Shown here: positions 35,298-45,935 of the stretch, one piece after another
How positions within the stretch are numbered: the stretch's first letter is position 1
How the letters are laid out: the number at the start of each line of letters is the position of its first letter
DNA from: Phycisphaerales bacterium
GTDB taxonomy: Bacteria; Planctomycetota; Phycisphaerae; Phycisphaerales; UBA1924
NCBI GenBank assembly: GCA_014379385.1
Contig: JACMLW010000152.1
Location: 56,501 to 120,500, forward strand
Reading direction: 5' to 3'
Length of the DNA stretch: 64,000 nt
The notes under the pieces: generated by a model
What the model was told of the DNA's origin: nothing
Seen by the model: the letters and a program-made list of their open reading frames with translations, nothing else
Databases searched by the model: none
Translations under genes and position numbers: made by a program

Positions 35298-38200
35298 ATG
35301 AGCCTTCCAGATCAATGCCCGTCAACGATCGGTGAGAAAGAGTTCCGCAAACCGCGATCGGTGCCGCTGAACGATCAGGGCGTCTCGCCCTCGGGTCAGC
35401 CGTACTGGCGCGGGCTTGACGAGCTCGCCGACACGCAGGACTTCCGTGACTGGCTGGAGCGCGAGTTCCCCTCGGGCGCTTCGGAGCTGCTCGAGAGCTC
35501 GCGCCGCACATTCGTGAAGCTCATGGGCGCTTCGCTGGCTCTTGCCGGCGCGGCGACTCTTCCCGGTTGCCGCCGGCCTGATCACAAGATCATGCCGTAC
35601 TCGCAGGTGGTGCCCGAGGATGCGATTCCCGGGAAGGCCAAGTACTTCGCCACCGCGATGCCGCTCCCGGGCGGCGGCGCCGAGGGCCTGCTGGTCGAGA
35701 CGCACGAGGGCCGACCGACGAAGATCGAGGGGAACCCCAACCATCCGATCAACCGCGGCAAGTCCAGCGTGTGGTCGCAGGGGAGCATCCTGGGTCTGTA
35801 CGACCCCGACCGCCTGAAGGACCCGGTATTCACTGACTCCGACCCAGCGCATCCGATGACGGCGCGCTCATGGGAAGACTTCCGGCTCTGGTCGCAGGAG
35901 CACTTCAAGAAGTTCGACTCTACGGGCGGCAAGGGGCTGGCGTTCATCGCCGATGCGAAGACGAGCCCCACGCTGCGCGCGATGCGGCAGCGGACCAGCG
36001 CCCAGTGGCCGTCGGCGATGTGGGTGAGCCATGATCCGACCGCGGTGGCCGCGACCGCCGGCGCTCGCGAGATGTTGCACCTCGACAAGGCAAAGGTCGT
36101 GGTCTCGCTCGATCGCGACTTCATGGTCGGGGAGCCCGCCAGCCTGAAGTACGCGCGGGAGTTCATGGGCGCGCGGCGCGTGCTGGCGGCGACCGACGAG
36201 ATGAACCGGTTGTACGTGGTGGAGTCGCGGTTCTCGATCACCGGCTCCAAGGCCGACCACCGCCTGCGGGCAGCGCCCTCGGTGGTGCCTGCGTTCGCGG
36301 TGGCGCTCGCCAAGGCGCTGGCGCTGGGTGATTCGGTGCCGGGTGTCGCGGGCATGGACACGCCGGCGGCGCTGGTCGACCAGCACTGGATCGACGCGGT
36401 GGCGGAGGATCTTGCCGCGAACCGCGGCAAGGGACTTGTTGTTGCGGGCGCGACGCAACCGGCATGGGTACACGCGGTCGTGCGTGCGATCAATGCGGCG
36501 CTTGGCAATGTCGGGCAGACGGTCGAGCATCTGCCGGCGTTTGCGGGCGAGGGTCAGAGCATCGAGGTGCTCGCCGCCGCGATGAGCTCGGGGGCGATCG
36601 CGACGGTTGTGGTGCTCGACTGCAACCCGGTGTACGACGCACCGGCCGGGCTCGGCTTCGCCGCCGCATTCGCGAAGGTTCCGATGCGGATCACGCTGAG
36701 CGTCGGGAGCACGGAGACGGCCGCGGCGAGCCAGTGGCAGTTGCCCGGGGCTCACTATCTCGAATCATGGGGCGATGTGGAGGCGTGGGACGGCACGGTG
36801 TCGGCGATCCAGCCGATGATCGCGCCGCTCTACGGCAGCAAGAGCGATATCGAAGTGCTCGCCATGCTCGTGGGTGAGGAGCAGGCCGATGGGTACCACC
36901 TGGTTCGCACGGTGTGGCAGCAGGCGCTTGGCGGCGAGGGTTCCGCGTTCGAGAAGGCCTGGCGGCGGGCGCTGCACGACGGCATTGCGACGACGTGGGC
37001 GCGGCCGCAGGGTGCCGCGAATGTTCCCTCGGGGGCCCAAGGCGAGGGTAGCGTGAAGCTGGCGGCGGCGCCCACGCAGAACTCGCTTGACGTGGTCTTC
37101 ATGCGCGGCATGGTGGCGGACGGGCGCTACGCGAATGTCGCGTGGCTTCAGGAGCTGCCCGAGGTTTCATCGCGGATGGTGTGGGATAACGCCGCGATGG
37201 TGAGCCCGGCGACCGCCGAGGCCTTGGGGATGGTGCAGGACAAGGAGACGGCGAAGAAGCGGTACGCCACGATGGCCGACCTGAAAATCGGCGACAGTAC
37301 GATGCAGGTGCCCGTGTGGGCGGTGCCGGGGATCCCGGAGCACACAGTCGTGCTCGCGGTGGGGTACGGACGCGAGGTGTGCGGGCACGTCGGTACGGGC
37401 GTGGGGTTCAACGCGTACGCGGTGAAGCCGGCGGGCGCGATGATGGCGAGCGGCGCGACACTGACGCGAGCGAGCCGGGGCCCTTCGTCGTACATGATCG
37501 CGACCACGCAGGCGCACGGCTCCATGGAGGGGCGTGCGATCATCCGCGAGTTTGACCTGCCCGCGTGGAAGAACTTCGGCGAGCAGCGTGTGCCGAAGAC
37601 CGATCCCTATGGGCGCTCCAGCGAACTCACGTTCGCCGAGCGGCTGGGCGAGCTTTCGCACACACCGGTCAACGAGTCGATCTACACCAACCCGCTGAAC
37701 AAGAGCGGGGCCGACGCGGCGCCCGGGTCCGCGTACGCCTCGCGCCCGCAGTGGGGGATGTCGATCGACATGACCTCGTGCATCGGGTGCAACGTCTGCA
37801 CGGTGGCGTGCCAGTCGGAGAACAACATCCCCGTGGTCGGCAAGACCGAGGTGAACAAGGGTCGCGAGCTGCACTGGATCCGCGTCGACCGCTACTTCGT
37901 GGGCGACGACCGCGACAACCCCGAGTACATGAGCTACCAGCCGGTCCCGTGCGTGCAGTGCGAGAACGCGCCGTGCGAGACGGTCTGCCCGGTGAACGCG
38001 ACGGTGCACGGGCCCGAGGGCATCAACTACCAGGTGTACAACCGGTGCATCGGCACGCGCTACTGCGCCAACAACTGCCCGTACAAGGTGCGCCGCTTCA
38101 ACTTCTTCGACTACGGCGTGAAGAAGTACAACGGCGACTACGTGGGCAAGAGCGACATGCCGCTCGGCGGCCCCGAGAACGAGAACCTGATCCCGCCGCG

Positions 38201-38759
38201 CTTCCGCGAGCAACTCGACGAGATCGCGAAGATGGGGATGAACCCCGACGTGACGGTGCGTTCTCGCGGCGTCATGGAGAAGTGCACGTACTGCATCCAG
38301 CGCCTCAACGAGGCGCGGATCGAGATGAAGCTGACCGATGCGGGACTGATCGCCGACGGCGCCGTGCTCACGGCCTGCCAGCAGGCCTGCCCCACCGATG
38401 CCATTGTCTTCGGCGACCTGCTGGACACCACGAGCAACAGCGGCAAGGGCTCGTTGGCCGGGCAGATGCGCGGCAACGGCCGCAGCTACATGCTGCTCGG
38501 GTATCTCAATACCCGGCCGCGCACGACATATATGGCGGGGATTCGCAACCCGAATCCGAAGCTGGTGAGCAGCAAGCGAGAAGAATCGTGGTCCCACCCG
38601 TTTGATCACGGCGGGCACGACGACCACGCGGCACCGGCCGGCGGGCATGAAGAGAGCCACGACGGCCACGGGCATTCCATGCTTGACGGTGTGATCGGGG
38701 GCGTGGACGGGGGGAGCGGACGGACGGTCCACCTGACCATCCTGGGAGCGATGGCGTGA
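35298..38759 (+). CDS. actB: Alternative complex III iron-sulfur/molybdopterin-like subunit ActB
   Basis: 1153 residues from the ATG at 35298. A Tat-like segment [20 protein letters not shown] (69-88) ends in PGC (Cys91), a possible lipidation site. The first two thirds resemble molybdopterin oxidoreductases but, as in other ActB proteins, cofactor binding is not expected. The C-terminal third carries ferredoxin-type clusters: [11 protein letters not shown] (about 828-838), [15 protein letters not shown] (about 884-898), [15 protein letters not shown] (about 917-931), CTYC and [11 protein letters not shown] (about 996 and 1025). It mediates electron flow from quinol to the ActA hemes. Its stop overlaps the actC start. 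Confidence 0.94.
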   Translation: MSLPDQCPSTIGEKEFRKPRSVPLNDQGVSPSGQPYWRGLDELADTQDFRDWLEREFPSGASELLESSRRTFVKLMGASLALAGAATLPGCRRPDHKIMPYSQVVPEDAIPGKAKYFATAMPLPGGGAEGLLVETHEGRPTKIEGNPNHPINRGKSSVWSQGSILGLYDPDRLKDPVFTDSDPAHPMTARSWEDFRLWSQEHFKKFDSTGGKGLAFIADAKTSPTLRAMRQRTSAQWPSAMWVSHDPTAVAATAGAREMLHLDKAKVVVSLDRDFMVGEPASLKYAREFMGARRVLAATDEMNRLYVVESRFSITGSKADHRLRAAPSVVPAFAVALAKALALGDSVPGVAGMDTPAALVDQHWIDAVAEDLAANRGKGLVVAGATQPAWVHAVVRAINAALGNVGQTVEHLPAFAGEGQSIEVLAAAMSSGAIATVVVLDCNPVYDAPAGLGFAAAFAKVPMRITLSVGSTETAAASQWQLPGAHYLESWGDVEAWDGTVSAIQPMIAPLYGSKSDIEVLAMLVGEEQADGYHLVRTVWQQALGGEGSAFEKAWRRALHDGIATTWARPQGAANVPSGAQGEGSVKLAAAPTQNSLDVVFMRGMVADGRYANVAWLQELPEVSSRMVWDNAAMVSPATAEALGMVQDKETAKKRYATMADLKIGDSTMQVPVWAVPGIPEHTVVLAVGYGREVCGHVGTGVGFNAYAVKPAGAMMASGATLTRASRGPSSYMIATTQAHGSMEGRAIIREFDLPAWKNFGEQRVPKTDPYGRSSELTFAERLGELSHTPVNESIYTNPLNKSGADAAPGSAYASRPQWGMSIDMTSCIGCNVCTVACQSENNIPVVGKTEVNKGRELHWIRVDRYFVGDDRDNPEYMSYQPVPCVQCENAPCETVCPVNATVHGPEGINYQVYNRCIGTRYCANNCPYKVRRFNFFDYGVKKYNGDYVGKSDMPLGGPENENLIPPRFREQLDEIAKMGMNPDVTVRSRGVMEKCTYCIQRLNEARIEMKLTDAGLIADGAVLTACQQACPTDAIVFGDLLDTTSNSGKGSLAGQMRGNGRSYMLLGYLNTRPRTTYMAGIRNPNPKLVSSKREESWSHPFDHGGHDDHAAPAGGHEESHDGHGHSMLDGVIGGVDGGSGRTVHLTILGAMA

Positions 38760-40345
38760 CGAGCACTCATCCTGACCAACTGACGTCCACGCGGATGGCG
38801 GGGTTGACGCCCGAGCCGGAGACCCCGCGCGTGCTCGACCCGATCACCGGTGATGGCACGCTCATCGACGACCCCGCCGTCCGGCCGCCGCTGGTGCTCG
38901 GCAACCACTCGTTCCACGACATCACCGAGATCGTGTGCGGGTACGCCGAGAACAAGCCGGGTCGCTGGTGGCTGCCGGCGTTCGGCGTCGCCAGTTCGAT
39001 CGCGGGGATGGGCGGCCTGTTCATCCTCTACCTGGTCATCACCGGCATCGGCACCTGGGGCCTGAACAACCAGGTGGACTGGGCGTGGGACATCACGAAC
39101 TTTGTGTTCTGGATCGGTATCGGCCACGCGGGAACGCTGATTTCCGCGATCCTGTGCCTCCTGAAGCAGAAGTGGCGCACCAGCATCAACCGCGCCGCCG
39201 AGGCGATGACCATCTTCGCCGTCATCTGCGCGGCCACCTTCCCCGGCATCCACGTCGGTCGGCAGTGGATGGCCTGGATGCTCTTCCCGATCCCCAACTC
39301 GAACCAGATCTGGCCGAACTTCCGCTCGCCGCTTCTGTGGGACGTGTTTGCGGTGAGCACGTACGGCACGGTGTCGGCGCTCTTCTGGTACATGGGGATG
39401 ATCCCTGACTTCGCGACGCTGCGCGACCGGGCGTGCCTGGCGCTCAAGCGCAACCCCGACGGCCCCACGCTGTTGCCGTTCATCCCGCTGCGCGTCGCCA
39501 AGCTGCGGGGGCTGGTGTACGGCTTCCTCGCGATGGGGTGGCGCTTCAGCAGCCGCCACTGGCAGACGTACGAGCGAGCGTACCTGATCCTGGCGGGCAT
39601 CTCGACGCCGCTGGTGCTCAGCGTCCACTCGATCGTGTCGTTCGACTTCGCGACCTCGGTCATCCCCGGCTGGCACGCGACCATCTTCCCGCCGTACTTC
39701 GTCGCGGGCGCCATCTTCGGCGGCTTCGCGATGGTGCTGCTGCTGATGATCCCGTCGCGCGAGCTGTTTCCCAACATGAAGGATCTGATCACGCTCCGCC
39801 ACCTGGAGAACATGGCCAAGATCACGCTGGTGACGGGCATGATGGTCGGGTTCGCGTACTCGATGGAGTTCTTCATCGCCTGGTACGGCGGCAACGTCTA
39901 CGAGCTCGACGCGTTCATCAACCGCGCCACCGGCCCGTACTGGTGGGCCTACTGGACGATGATCTCGTGCAACGTGCTGAGCCCGCAGGTCTACTGGTTC
40001 AAGCGAATGCGGACCAATCCGCTGGTCATCTTCATCGTCTCGGCGTTCATCACGGTGGGCATGTGGTTCGAGCGATTCGTCATCATCGTGACGTCGCTGC
40101 ACCGGGCCTTCCTGCCGGCGGAGTGGGGCATGTTCTTCCCCACGCCGATCGACATCTGCATTTTCGTGGGGAGCTGCGGCGTCTTCCTCACGCTCTTCCT
40201 TCTGTTCCTCCGCTTCCTCCCCGTTTTCGCCATGAGCGAGCTCAAGGCCGTGCTCCCGCAGGCCAGCCCGCACTACCACCCGCCCGCCCCCCCAGTGGAC
40301 GGCACTCAGGCCGCGCACGCGCAGAAGCGCGGGCACGGCGAATAA
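38756..40345 (+). CDS. actC: Alternative complex III NrfD-like membrane subunit ActC
   Basis: 529 residues, GTG start overlapping the actB stop by 4 bases. About ten membrane helices of the NrfD/PsrC type are visible (for example [59 protein letters not shown]). It carries the quinol-oxidising site at the membrane and may couple it to proton translocation. WNHS-type loops and [20 protein letters not shown] match the ActC family. Confidence 0.93.
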   Translation: MTSTHPDQLTSTRMAGLTPEPETPRVLDPITGDGTLIDDPAVRPPLVLGNHSFHDITEIVCGYAENKPGRWWLPAFGVASSIAGMGGLFILYLVITGIGTWGLNNQVDWAWDITNFVFWIGIGHAGTLISAILCLLKQKWRTSINRAAEAMTIFAVICAATFPGIHVGRQWMAWMLFPIPNSNQIWPNFRSPLLWDVFAVSTYGTVSALFWYMGMIPDFATLRDRACLALKRNPDGPTLLPFIPLRVAKLRGLVYGFLAMGWRFSSRHWQTYERAYLILAGISTPLVLSVHSIVSFDFATSVIPGWHATIFPPYFVAGAIFGGFAMVLLLMIPSRELFPNMKDLITLRHLENMAKITLVTGMMVGFAYSMEFFIAWYGGNVYELDAFINRATGPYWWAYWTMISCNVLSPQVYWFKRMRTNPLVIFIVSAFITVGMWFERFVIIVTSLHRAFLPAEWGMFFPTPIDICIFVGSCGVFLTLFLLFLRFLPVFAMSELKAVLPQASPHYHPPAPPVDGTQAAHAQKRGHGE

Positions 40346-40430
40346 CCCACGAGTATCAAGCCAGCAGAGCAGCGAGTCAGAGAAGAAACCAGACCGTTTG
40401 CAACACACGACGAGCATCGGAGCCAAGCAG

Positions 40431-41000
40431 ATGGCCCGCAAGAGCAAGAAGATATACAAGACCGAGTCCGGCGCCGTCGTCCACGGCGTGATGGCCGAGT
40501 TCGCGACCCCCGCGGACTTCTATCACGCCGCCGAGAACGTGCGCGACGCCGGGTACACCCGCTGGGATTCGTTCAGCCCCTTCCCCGTTCACGGCATCGA
40601 CGAGGCCATGGGCCTTCCCACGCCCAGGCTGCCGCTGGTCGCCGCCGTCATCGGGTTCACGGGGGCCGGCCTGGGCTACTGGATGCAGCAGTGGATGACG
40701 GCTGTTGACTACCCCCTGGTGGTGCAGGGCAAGAGCTACGACGCATGGGAGCCCCGAGTCCCGATCACCTTCGAGCTGGGCATCCTGTTCACCGCCTTCG
40801 CGGTGCTCATCGGCATGTTCGCGTTCAACAAGCTGCCGCGACACCACCACCCGCTGATGAAGAAGGAGCGGTTTCTGCGGGTAAGCGACGATCGTTTCAT
40901 CATCTGCGTCGAGGCGGTTGACCCCAGGTTTGACCCCTCGGGCACGCGCCGGATGCTCGAATCGCTCGGCGGCACCAACATCGAGATCGTGGAGGAGTGA
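40431..41000 (+). CDS. actD: Alternative complex III subunit ActD (DUF3341)
   Basis: 189 residues from ATG 40431, preceded by GGAG at a spacing of 8. VVHGVMAEFATPADFYHAAE and FSPFPVHGIDEAMGLP are the DUF3341 signature. Two helices (about 67-85 and 112-133) place it in the membrane. The stop overlaps the actE start (GTGA). Confidence 0.93.
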   Translation: MARKSKKIYKTESGAVVHGVMAEFATPADFYHAAENVRDAGYTRWDSFSPFPVHGIDEAMGLPTPRLPLVAAVIGFTGAGLGYWMQQWMTAVDYPLVVQGKSYDAWEPRVPITFELGILFTAFAVLIGMFAFNKLPRHHHPLMKKERFLRVSDDRFIICVEAVDPRFDPSGTRRMLESLGGTNIEIVEE

Positions 41001-41908
41001 GCGTGACGACCATGACCAACACACGCAGCCGCGCGATCAGGGTCGCCAAGCCGGGCGCGATCGCCTTGGGCATGGGACTCGGCTCCGTCCTGGTTCTCGG
41101 CGGCTGCCGCGGCGAGCGCAGCGAAGAGCCACCCCGGCAGATCTTCCCCGACATGGACGATTCCCCAAAGTGGAAACCGCAGTCGGGCAGCGACTTCTTC
41201 GTCGATGGCCGGATCATGAGGCCGAACGTGGCCGGGACGGTTGCGTGGGGGCGCTCGACCGATCCGAACGATCCGCGCCGCGCCGCGATGCTGAAGGAAG
41301 ACGACGCGTTCTATCACGGGACCGACGGGGCGGGAGCGCCGGTGGCGTACATCCCCGCCGGTGCGTTCGAGGCGATCGCCCCCGGCGCGGCCGACAGCCA
41401 GGCCGCGATCACCGCGGCGATCACGCGCGGGCGCCAGCGGTTCGATATCTACTGCTCGGCGTGCCACGGGTACCAGGGCAACGGGAAGGGTGAAGTGGGC
41501 GTGCGGTGGTCGAGTTTGCCCGCCAACTTCCATGACGAGAAGTTCAAGGACCGATCCGTCGAGACGGGCACGGACGGCCACATCTTCCAGGTCATCCGCA
41601 ACGGTCTGATCGACCAGACCGGCGCCGTGAAGATGCCGCCCTACGGGCACGCCGTGAACGAGGCCGATGCGTGGGCGATCGTCGCGTACGTTCGCACGCT
41701 CCAGGCCTCGTGGACGATCTCTCTCGAGGGAATGTCGCAGGAGCAACGGTCGGAGCTTGAGCGCTCACGCCCGCCCGAAGTAATCCCTGCCGCGCCCGCC
41801 GCCGGTAGCCCGTCATCTGGCGCCCCTGCGACGCCGAGTCCAGCATCAGCCCCCCCCGCCTCCACCACCCCCGCCGGCACGCCGGCCAACGCCGGAGAGC
41901 GCCAATGA
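40997..41908 (+). CDS. actE: Alternative complex III monoheme cytochrome c lipoprotein ActE
   Basis: 303 residues from a GTG that overlaps the actD stop. A lipobox SVLVLGGC places the lipid on Cys37. The heme site is CSACH (153-157) with KMPPYG as the likely methionine ligand region. The last 50 residues are an Ala/Pro/Ser linker. ActE is a membrane-tethered electron carrier between the complex and the oxidase. Its stop overlaps the actF start (ATGA). Confidence 0.92.
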   Translation: MSVTTMTNTRSRAIRVAKPGAIALGMGLGSVLVLGGCRGERSEEPPRQIFPDMDDSPKWKPQSGSDFFVDGRIMRPNVAGTVAWGRSTDPNDPRRAAMLKEDDAFYHGTDGAGAPVAYIPAGAFEAIAPGAADSQAAITAAITRGRQRFDIYCSACHGYQGNGKGEVGVRWSSLPANFHDEKFKDRSVETGTDGHIFQVIRNGLIDQTGAVKMPPYGHAVNEADAWAIVAYVRTLQASWTISLEGMSQEQRSELERSRPPEVIPAAPAAGSPSSGAPATPSPASAPPASTTPAGTPANAGERQ

Positions 41909-43236
41909 GCCACGCCGCATCGCACGCGGGCCACGGGCAGCGCCGAGGCCACGCCGACGACCACAACGATCACGACCACGTGATCAGGATCGATCCGGCT
42001 TCGGTCGAGGCGCCCGCGGCCTGGGGCGGAACGCTCTCGACGCTCCTCATCTTCCTCGGATTCGCCGGCCTCGTTGTCACGGTGTTCGGCGGGTACGCCG
42101 CGGCGGGCGAGCACTTCGAGGGCGTTATCCACGCGACGGGGTCGTGGCTGGTGGGTGCGCTGTTCTGCATCACGCTGAGCCTGGGCGCGCTCGGGCTGAC
42201 GATGATCTTCCATCAGTTCAACGCGGGATGGTCGGTGACGGCGCGCCGGCAGCTCGAGAACATGGCGAGCCTGTTCCCGGTTTGCCTGGCGATCTTCGCG
42301 CCGGTGCTGCTGGTGGAACTCTTCATCACCAAGGGCGGGCTGTACCACTGGATGCACCGCTTCCTCGTTGAAGCAGAGCCGGGAGCTCACGTCGACACGC
42401 TTCTCGTGAAGAAGGAGAACTTCCTCAACATCCCCTTCTTCCTGATCCGCGCGGCGGCGTACTTCGGGGTGTGGATCTACCTTGGCCGGCGCATGTTCAC
42501 GCTCAGCCGCACGCAGGATTCTACGGGCGACCGCGGCCTCACCGTCAAGGCGCGCTTCACCTCCGCGTGGGGCCTGCTGGCGTTCGCGCTCACCACCGCC
42601 TTCGCCGGGTTTGACTGGGCGATGTCGACGGACCCGCACTTCTACAGCACCATGTGGGGCGTGTACTTCTTCGCGGGCTCGATACTTTCAGCCACGGCGA
42701 TGCTCGTGCTCATCCTCTCGCTGCTGCGGGCCAAGGGGAAGCTGATCGGCCTCGTGACCGATGAGCACTTCCATGACCTTGGCAAACTCCTCCTCTCGTT
42801 CACGGTGTTCTGGGCGTACATCTCGTTCAGCCAGTACTTCCTGATCTGGTACAGCAACATCCCCGAAGAGACGAGCTGGTACATCCACCGGCGCCAGCAC
42901 GGGTGGCAGAACCTCGGCTTCGTCCTCTGTGTCGGCCACTTCGTGGTCCCGTTCCTCTTCCTGCTCTTCCGCGGCACCAAGAAGTCCATACTCGCGATGA
43001 TCGTCGTTTCATTGTGGATCCTCACGATGCACGTGGGCGACCTGTTCTACATCATCCGCCCCGAGGTGTACGACGCCAAGATGGGCCTCGACCTGTGGTG
43101 GATCGACCTCGGCGGCGTGCTGGGGCCGATCCTTCTCTACGCCGGTGCCTTGCTCCGCAAGGCCGCGTCCGGCCCGCTCATCCCGCTGAAAGACCCGCGC
43201 CTCGCCGAGGCGCTCGCGCACAAGAACTACATCTGA
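41905..43236 (+). CDS. actF: Alternative complex III membrane subunit ActF
   Basis: 443 residues with a His-rich N-terminus (HADDHNDHDHVIRIDP) and about ten membrane helices. FHQFNAGWSVTARRQLENMA, TTAFAGFDWAMSTDPHFYST, ISFSQYFLIWYSNIPEETSW and MHVGDLFYIIRPE are ActF-typical. It is the second NrfD-related membrane module of the complex. Gene order actABCDEF is complete here; no separate actG was identified, although the next small gene may take that place. Confidence 0.92.
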   Translation: MSHAASHAGHGQRRGHADDHNDHDHVIRIDPASVEAPAAWGGTLSTLLIFLGFAGLVVTVFGGYAAAGEHFEGVIHATGSWLVGALFCITLSLGALGLTMIFHQFNAGWSVTARRQLENMASLFPVCLAIFAPVLLVELFITKGGLYHWMHRFLVEAEPGAHVDTLLVKKENFLNIPFFLIRAAAYFGVWIYLGRRMFTLSRTQDSTGDRGLTVKARFTSAWGLLAFALTTAFAGFDWAMSTDPHFYSTMWGVYFFAGSILSATAMLVLILSLLRAKGKLIGLVTDEHFHDLGKLLLSFTVFWAYISFSQYFLIWYSNIPEETSWYIHRRQHGWQNLGFVLCVGHFVVPFLFLLFRGTKKSILAMIVVSLWILTMHVGDLFYIIRPEVYDAKMGLDLWWIDLGGVLGPILLYAGALLRKAASGPLIPLKDPRLAEALAHKNYI

Positions 43237-43294
43237 CCCGCTCCTGAGGTGTTGTGATTTCGCCCTGGTACGAGTTGTTGAGAACGAGCTTCCT

Positions 43295-43681
43295 ATGACC
43301 CACCGCCACCCCGATGCGCACACGCCAGAGCTCCACGAAGGCCCCGACGCCTGGCACAGGCACACGGCCAACGAGGATCGCCCGCAGCAGGCCCACGGCG
43401 AGATCGGCAACCCCCGTCTCGTCATGGCCGTCGGCCTCGGCTCGTTCTTCATGGTCGCCGTCACTTGCGTCATCGTCTACGGCTACTACATCTGGTACAC
43501 GAGCAAGGAACTCAATGCCTTCGAGCAGAACGGCCTCGAAGCCCCCACGCTCAAGATGAAGGCCGACATCGTCGCCACGCTCGAGCGCGGCTACACCTGG
43601 GTCGATCACAACAACCTCCAGCTCCCGCTCGAAACGGGCGTGCAGAAAGTCGTCTCCGAGTACGCCGGCCGCGCCGAGTAA
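43295..43681 (+). CDS. Small single-helix membrane protein in the ACIII-oxidase operon
   Basis: 128 residues. A His-rich N-terminus (MTHRHPDAHTPELHEGPDAW) leads to one helix (about 43-65) and a 60-residue extracytoplasmic part (ADIVATLERGYTWVDHNNLQ). I do not recognise the family. Its place between actF and the SCO gene on the same strand, with short spacers, suggests a small subunit or assembly factor of complex III or the oxidase. Confidence 0.7.
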   Translation: MTHRHPDAHTPELHEGPDAWHRHTANEDRPQQAHGEIGNPRLVMAVGLGSFFMVAVTCVIVYGYYIWYTSKELNAFEQNGLEAPTLKMKADIVATLERGYTWVDHNNLQLPLETGVQKVVSEYAGRAE

Positions 43682-43720
43682 CCCAGCCCATCAGGTAGGC
43701 AAGCAAACTCCAAAGCACGA

Positions 43721-44716
43721 ATGCACGCCCCCATCATCCATCCCGCCCGTTCGGCTCGCCGGCCCTCCCCGGCGCGTGTCGCCGCGCGCTGGGGGCATGG
43801 AATCGGCCTTGCGCTGATCGCGGCGTTCGCTTGTGCAATCCACTTGTCCACGCCCGCCCCGGCCCAAGCTCAACTCATCTCCTCCGAACCCCCCAAGGCC
43901 GTCCAGGGCCTCGACATCACCGACCGCCGCGGCGACACCATCCCCCTCGATCTCCAGTTCACCGACTCCGACGGCAAGCCCGTCTCCCTCTCGGCGCACT
44001 TCAACCGTGGCCGCCCCGTCGTCATCCAGTTGATGTACTTCCGCTGCCCCATCCTCTGCCCCAAGGTGCGGCAGGAGACGGTCGAGTCCTTCACCCAGCT
44101 CAACTTCGCGATCGGAAAGGACTACGACGCCATCTTCGTCAGCTTCGATGAGCGCGACACCCCGCTCGACGCCGCGAAGCAGAAGACAGGCGCCCTCTAC
44201 GACTACCAGTCCCCCGAGCGCCCGCTCAACGACACCATCCGTGCCGGCTTCGAGTTCCTCACCGGCCCCGCCGCCACCTCCCGACGCCTCGCCGATGCGC
44301 TCGGCTTCCACTACCGCTACCTCCCGGAGTCCGGCGAGTTCGCCCACGGGAGCTGCATCTTCGTGCTCTCCGCCGACGGCACGGTCTCGAGCTTCCTGCC
44401 GGGGGTCGAGTTCGATCCCACCCATCTCCGCCTCGCCCTCATCGCCGCCGGCGAAGGGAAGACAGGCTCGCTCATCGACCGCATCATGCTCTGGTGCTAC
44501 CACTACGACCCGCGCGCGGGCACCTTCACGCTCCAGGCCGTCAAGATCATGAAAGTGGGGGGCCTGCTCACCATGACGCTCCTGGGGGGCCTCATCGGCT
44601 CGCTCATCTTCGCCGAGCGTCGCCGAAAGACCCGAGCCGCCTCGTCCATTGCAGCTCAATCAATCCCCCGCTCACCCGCTCCCTCCGCCGTTCCCGCCAT
44701 AGGACACGCACGATGA
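43721..44716 (+). CDS. SCO1/SenC-type copper chaperone
   Basis: 331 residues with a signal-like N-terminal helix (about 26-50), a thioredoxin-fold domain and a C-terminal helix (about 290-308). Copper ligands are Cys109 and Cys113 (RCPILCPK) and His209 (EFAHGSC). It delivers copper to, or reduces, the CuA site of subunit II, the product of the very next gene, whose start overlaps this stop as ATGA. The C-terminal anchor is a planctomycete-type extra. Confidence 0.9.
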   Translation: MHAPIIHPARSARRPSPARVAARWGHGIGLALIAAFACAIHLSTPAPAQAQLISSEPPKAVQGLDITDRRGDTIPLDLQFTDSDGKPVSLSAHFNRGRPVVIQLMYFRCPILCPKVRQETVESFTQLNFAIGKDYDAIFVSFDERDTPLDAAKQKTGALYDYQSPERPLNDTIRAGFEFLTGPAATSRRLADALGFHYRYLPESGEFAHGSCIFVLSADGTVSSFLPGVEFDPTHLRLALIAAGEGKTGSLIDRIMLWCYHYDPRAGTFTLQAVKIMKVGGLLTMTLLGGLIGSLIFAERRRKTRAASSIAAQSIPRSPAPSAVPAIGHAR

Positions 44717-45855
44717 TCGACGCCCTTGGCCAACTCACCGCCGGCTCGACCCACGGCTCGCTGGGCCTGCCCGCGCTCGCCCAGTCGGCCATGCAGAACT
44801 TCTGGTTCGGGCCCGACCACGCTCCCAACTCCGCGCTCGGTCGCGACACCGACGCCCTCTTCATCTTCATCGCCTGGGTCTGCCTCATCTCCTTTGCGCT
44901 CCTCATGGTCCTGATGGTCTTCTTCGTGTTCAAGTTCAAGCGCGGCGGCAAGGGCTACCGCGTGAGCGCCGCCCACAACACCCCGCTCGAGCTCGCGTGG
45001 TCCATCATCCCCCTGCTCGTGATGGTCGTCATCTTCTTCTGGGGCTTCCAGGGGTACGTCAAGAAGCTCGCCTCGACCAGCGGCGCCGAGGAGATCAAGA
45101 TCATCGGCCAGCAGTGGTTCTGGTCGGTGCAGTACGCCAACGGCGGCACGCCGCGCGACTTCAAGCGAATCGGCATGATCGACGAGGCGCCCGTCATCGT
45201 GGTCCCCGTCGGCCGCCAGGTGAAGCTGCTGCTGACGTCCAAGGACGTCATCCACAGCTTCTACATCCCCGCGATGCGCACCAAGATCGACGTCTTCCCC
45301 AACCGCTACACCGGCATGACCTTCACCGCCGAGGAGGCCGGCAAGGAGCACCCGGTCTACTGCGCCGAGTACTGCGGTGACCAGCACTCCGAGATGGCCG
45401 CGATCATCAAGACGGTCACGGCCGAGGAGTACACCGAGTACCTGGCAAAGATCGTCGGGCCCGACCCGGCTTGGAACTCCGTCCAGCGCGGCGAGTTCTA
45501 CTCCAAACGGTTCGGCTGCACCGCCTGCCACACCGTCACCGGCAAGGCCAGCACCGGCCCCACCTGGCTCAACATGTACGGGTACGAGCAGCCCCTCGAG
45601 GGCGGCGGAACCGCGCTGGCCGACGAGAACTACATCCGCGAGTCCATCTACGACCCGCAGAAGATGATCCACCAGGGGTACGGGCCGCGCTCGCAGATGA
45701 GCAGTTTCCAGGGGATCATCGGCCTCGAGCAGCTCAACGACCTCATCGACTACATGAAGACCAAGTCGGACAAGGGCGGCGTCGCCCCTTCGCCCAACGC
45801 CGCGCCCAAGGGCGCTGCCCCGCCCGCCGATGCTCCCGCGGACGCCGATCGCTAG
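44713..45855 (+). CDS. coxB: Cytochrome c oxidase subunit II with fused heme c (caa3 type)
   Basis: 380 residues. Two helices (about 48-74 and 93-112) precede the cupredoxin domain. CuA ligands are His181, Cys217, Glu219, Cys221, His225 and Met228 (YCAEYCGDQHSEM). A cytochrome c domain follows with CTACH (269-273). The last 40 residues are Ala/Pro-rich. Electrons pass from ActE to heme c, then CuA. The ATG at 44713 overlaps the SCO stop; a longer frame to 44494 only reads through the SCO gene. Confidence 0.95.
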   Translation: MIDALGQLTAGSTHGSLGLPALAQSAMQNFWFGPDHAPNSALGRDTDALFIFIAWVCLISFALLMVLMVFFVFKFKRGGKGYRVSAAHNTPLELAWSIIPLLVMVVIFFWGFQGYVKKLASTSGAEEIKIIGQQWFWSVQYANGGTPRDFKRIGMIDEAPVIVVPVGRQVKLLLTSKDVIHSFYIPAMRTKIDVFPNRYTGMTFTAEEAGKEHPVYCAEYCGDQHSEMAAIIKTVTAEEYTEYLAKIVGPDPAWNSVQRGEFYSKRFGCTACHTVTGKASTGPTWLNMYGYEQPLEGGGTALADENYIRESIYDPQKMIHQGYGPRSQMSSFQGIIGLEQLNDLIDYMKTKSDKGGVAPSPNAAPKGAAPPADAPADADR

Positions 45856-45935
45856 ACCACACGCTCTAACCAGCTCACTCTCTCCACTGCTCCCTCTTGA
45901 TCCACCCCACACTTCCTCCACCGGAGGTTGACCCG

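Noticed and set aside
38606..40459. 617-residue open frame on the minus strand
   Set aside because: Antisense to actC; His/Arg/Glu-rich shadow.
44494..44712. N-terminal extension of coxB
   Set aside because: Reads through the SCO gene in another frame.
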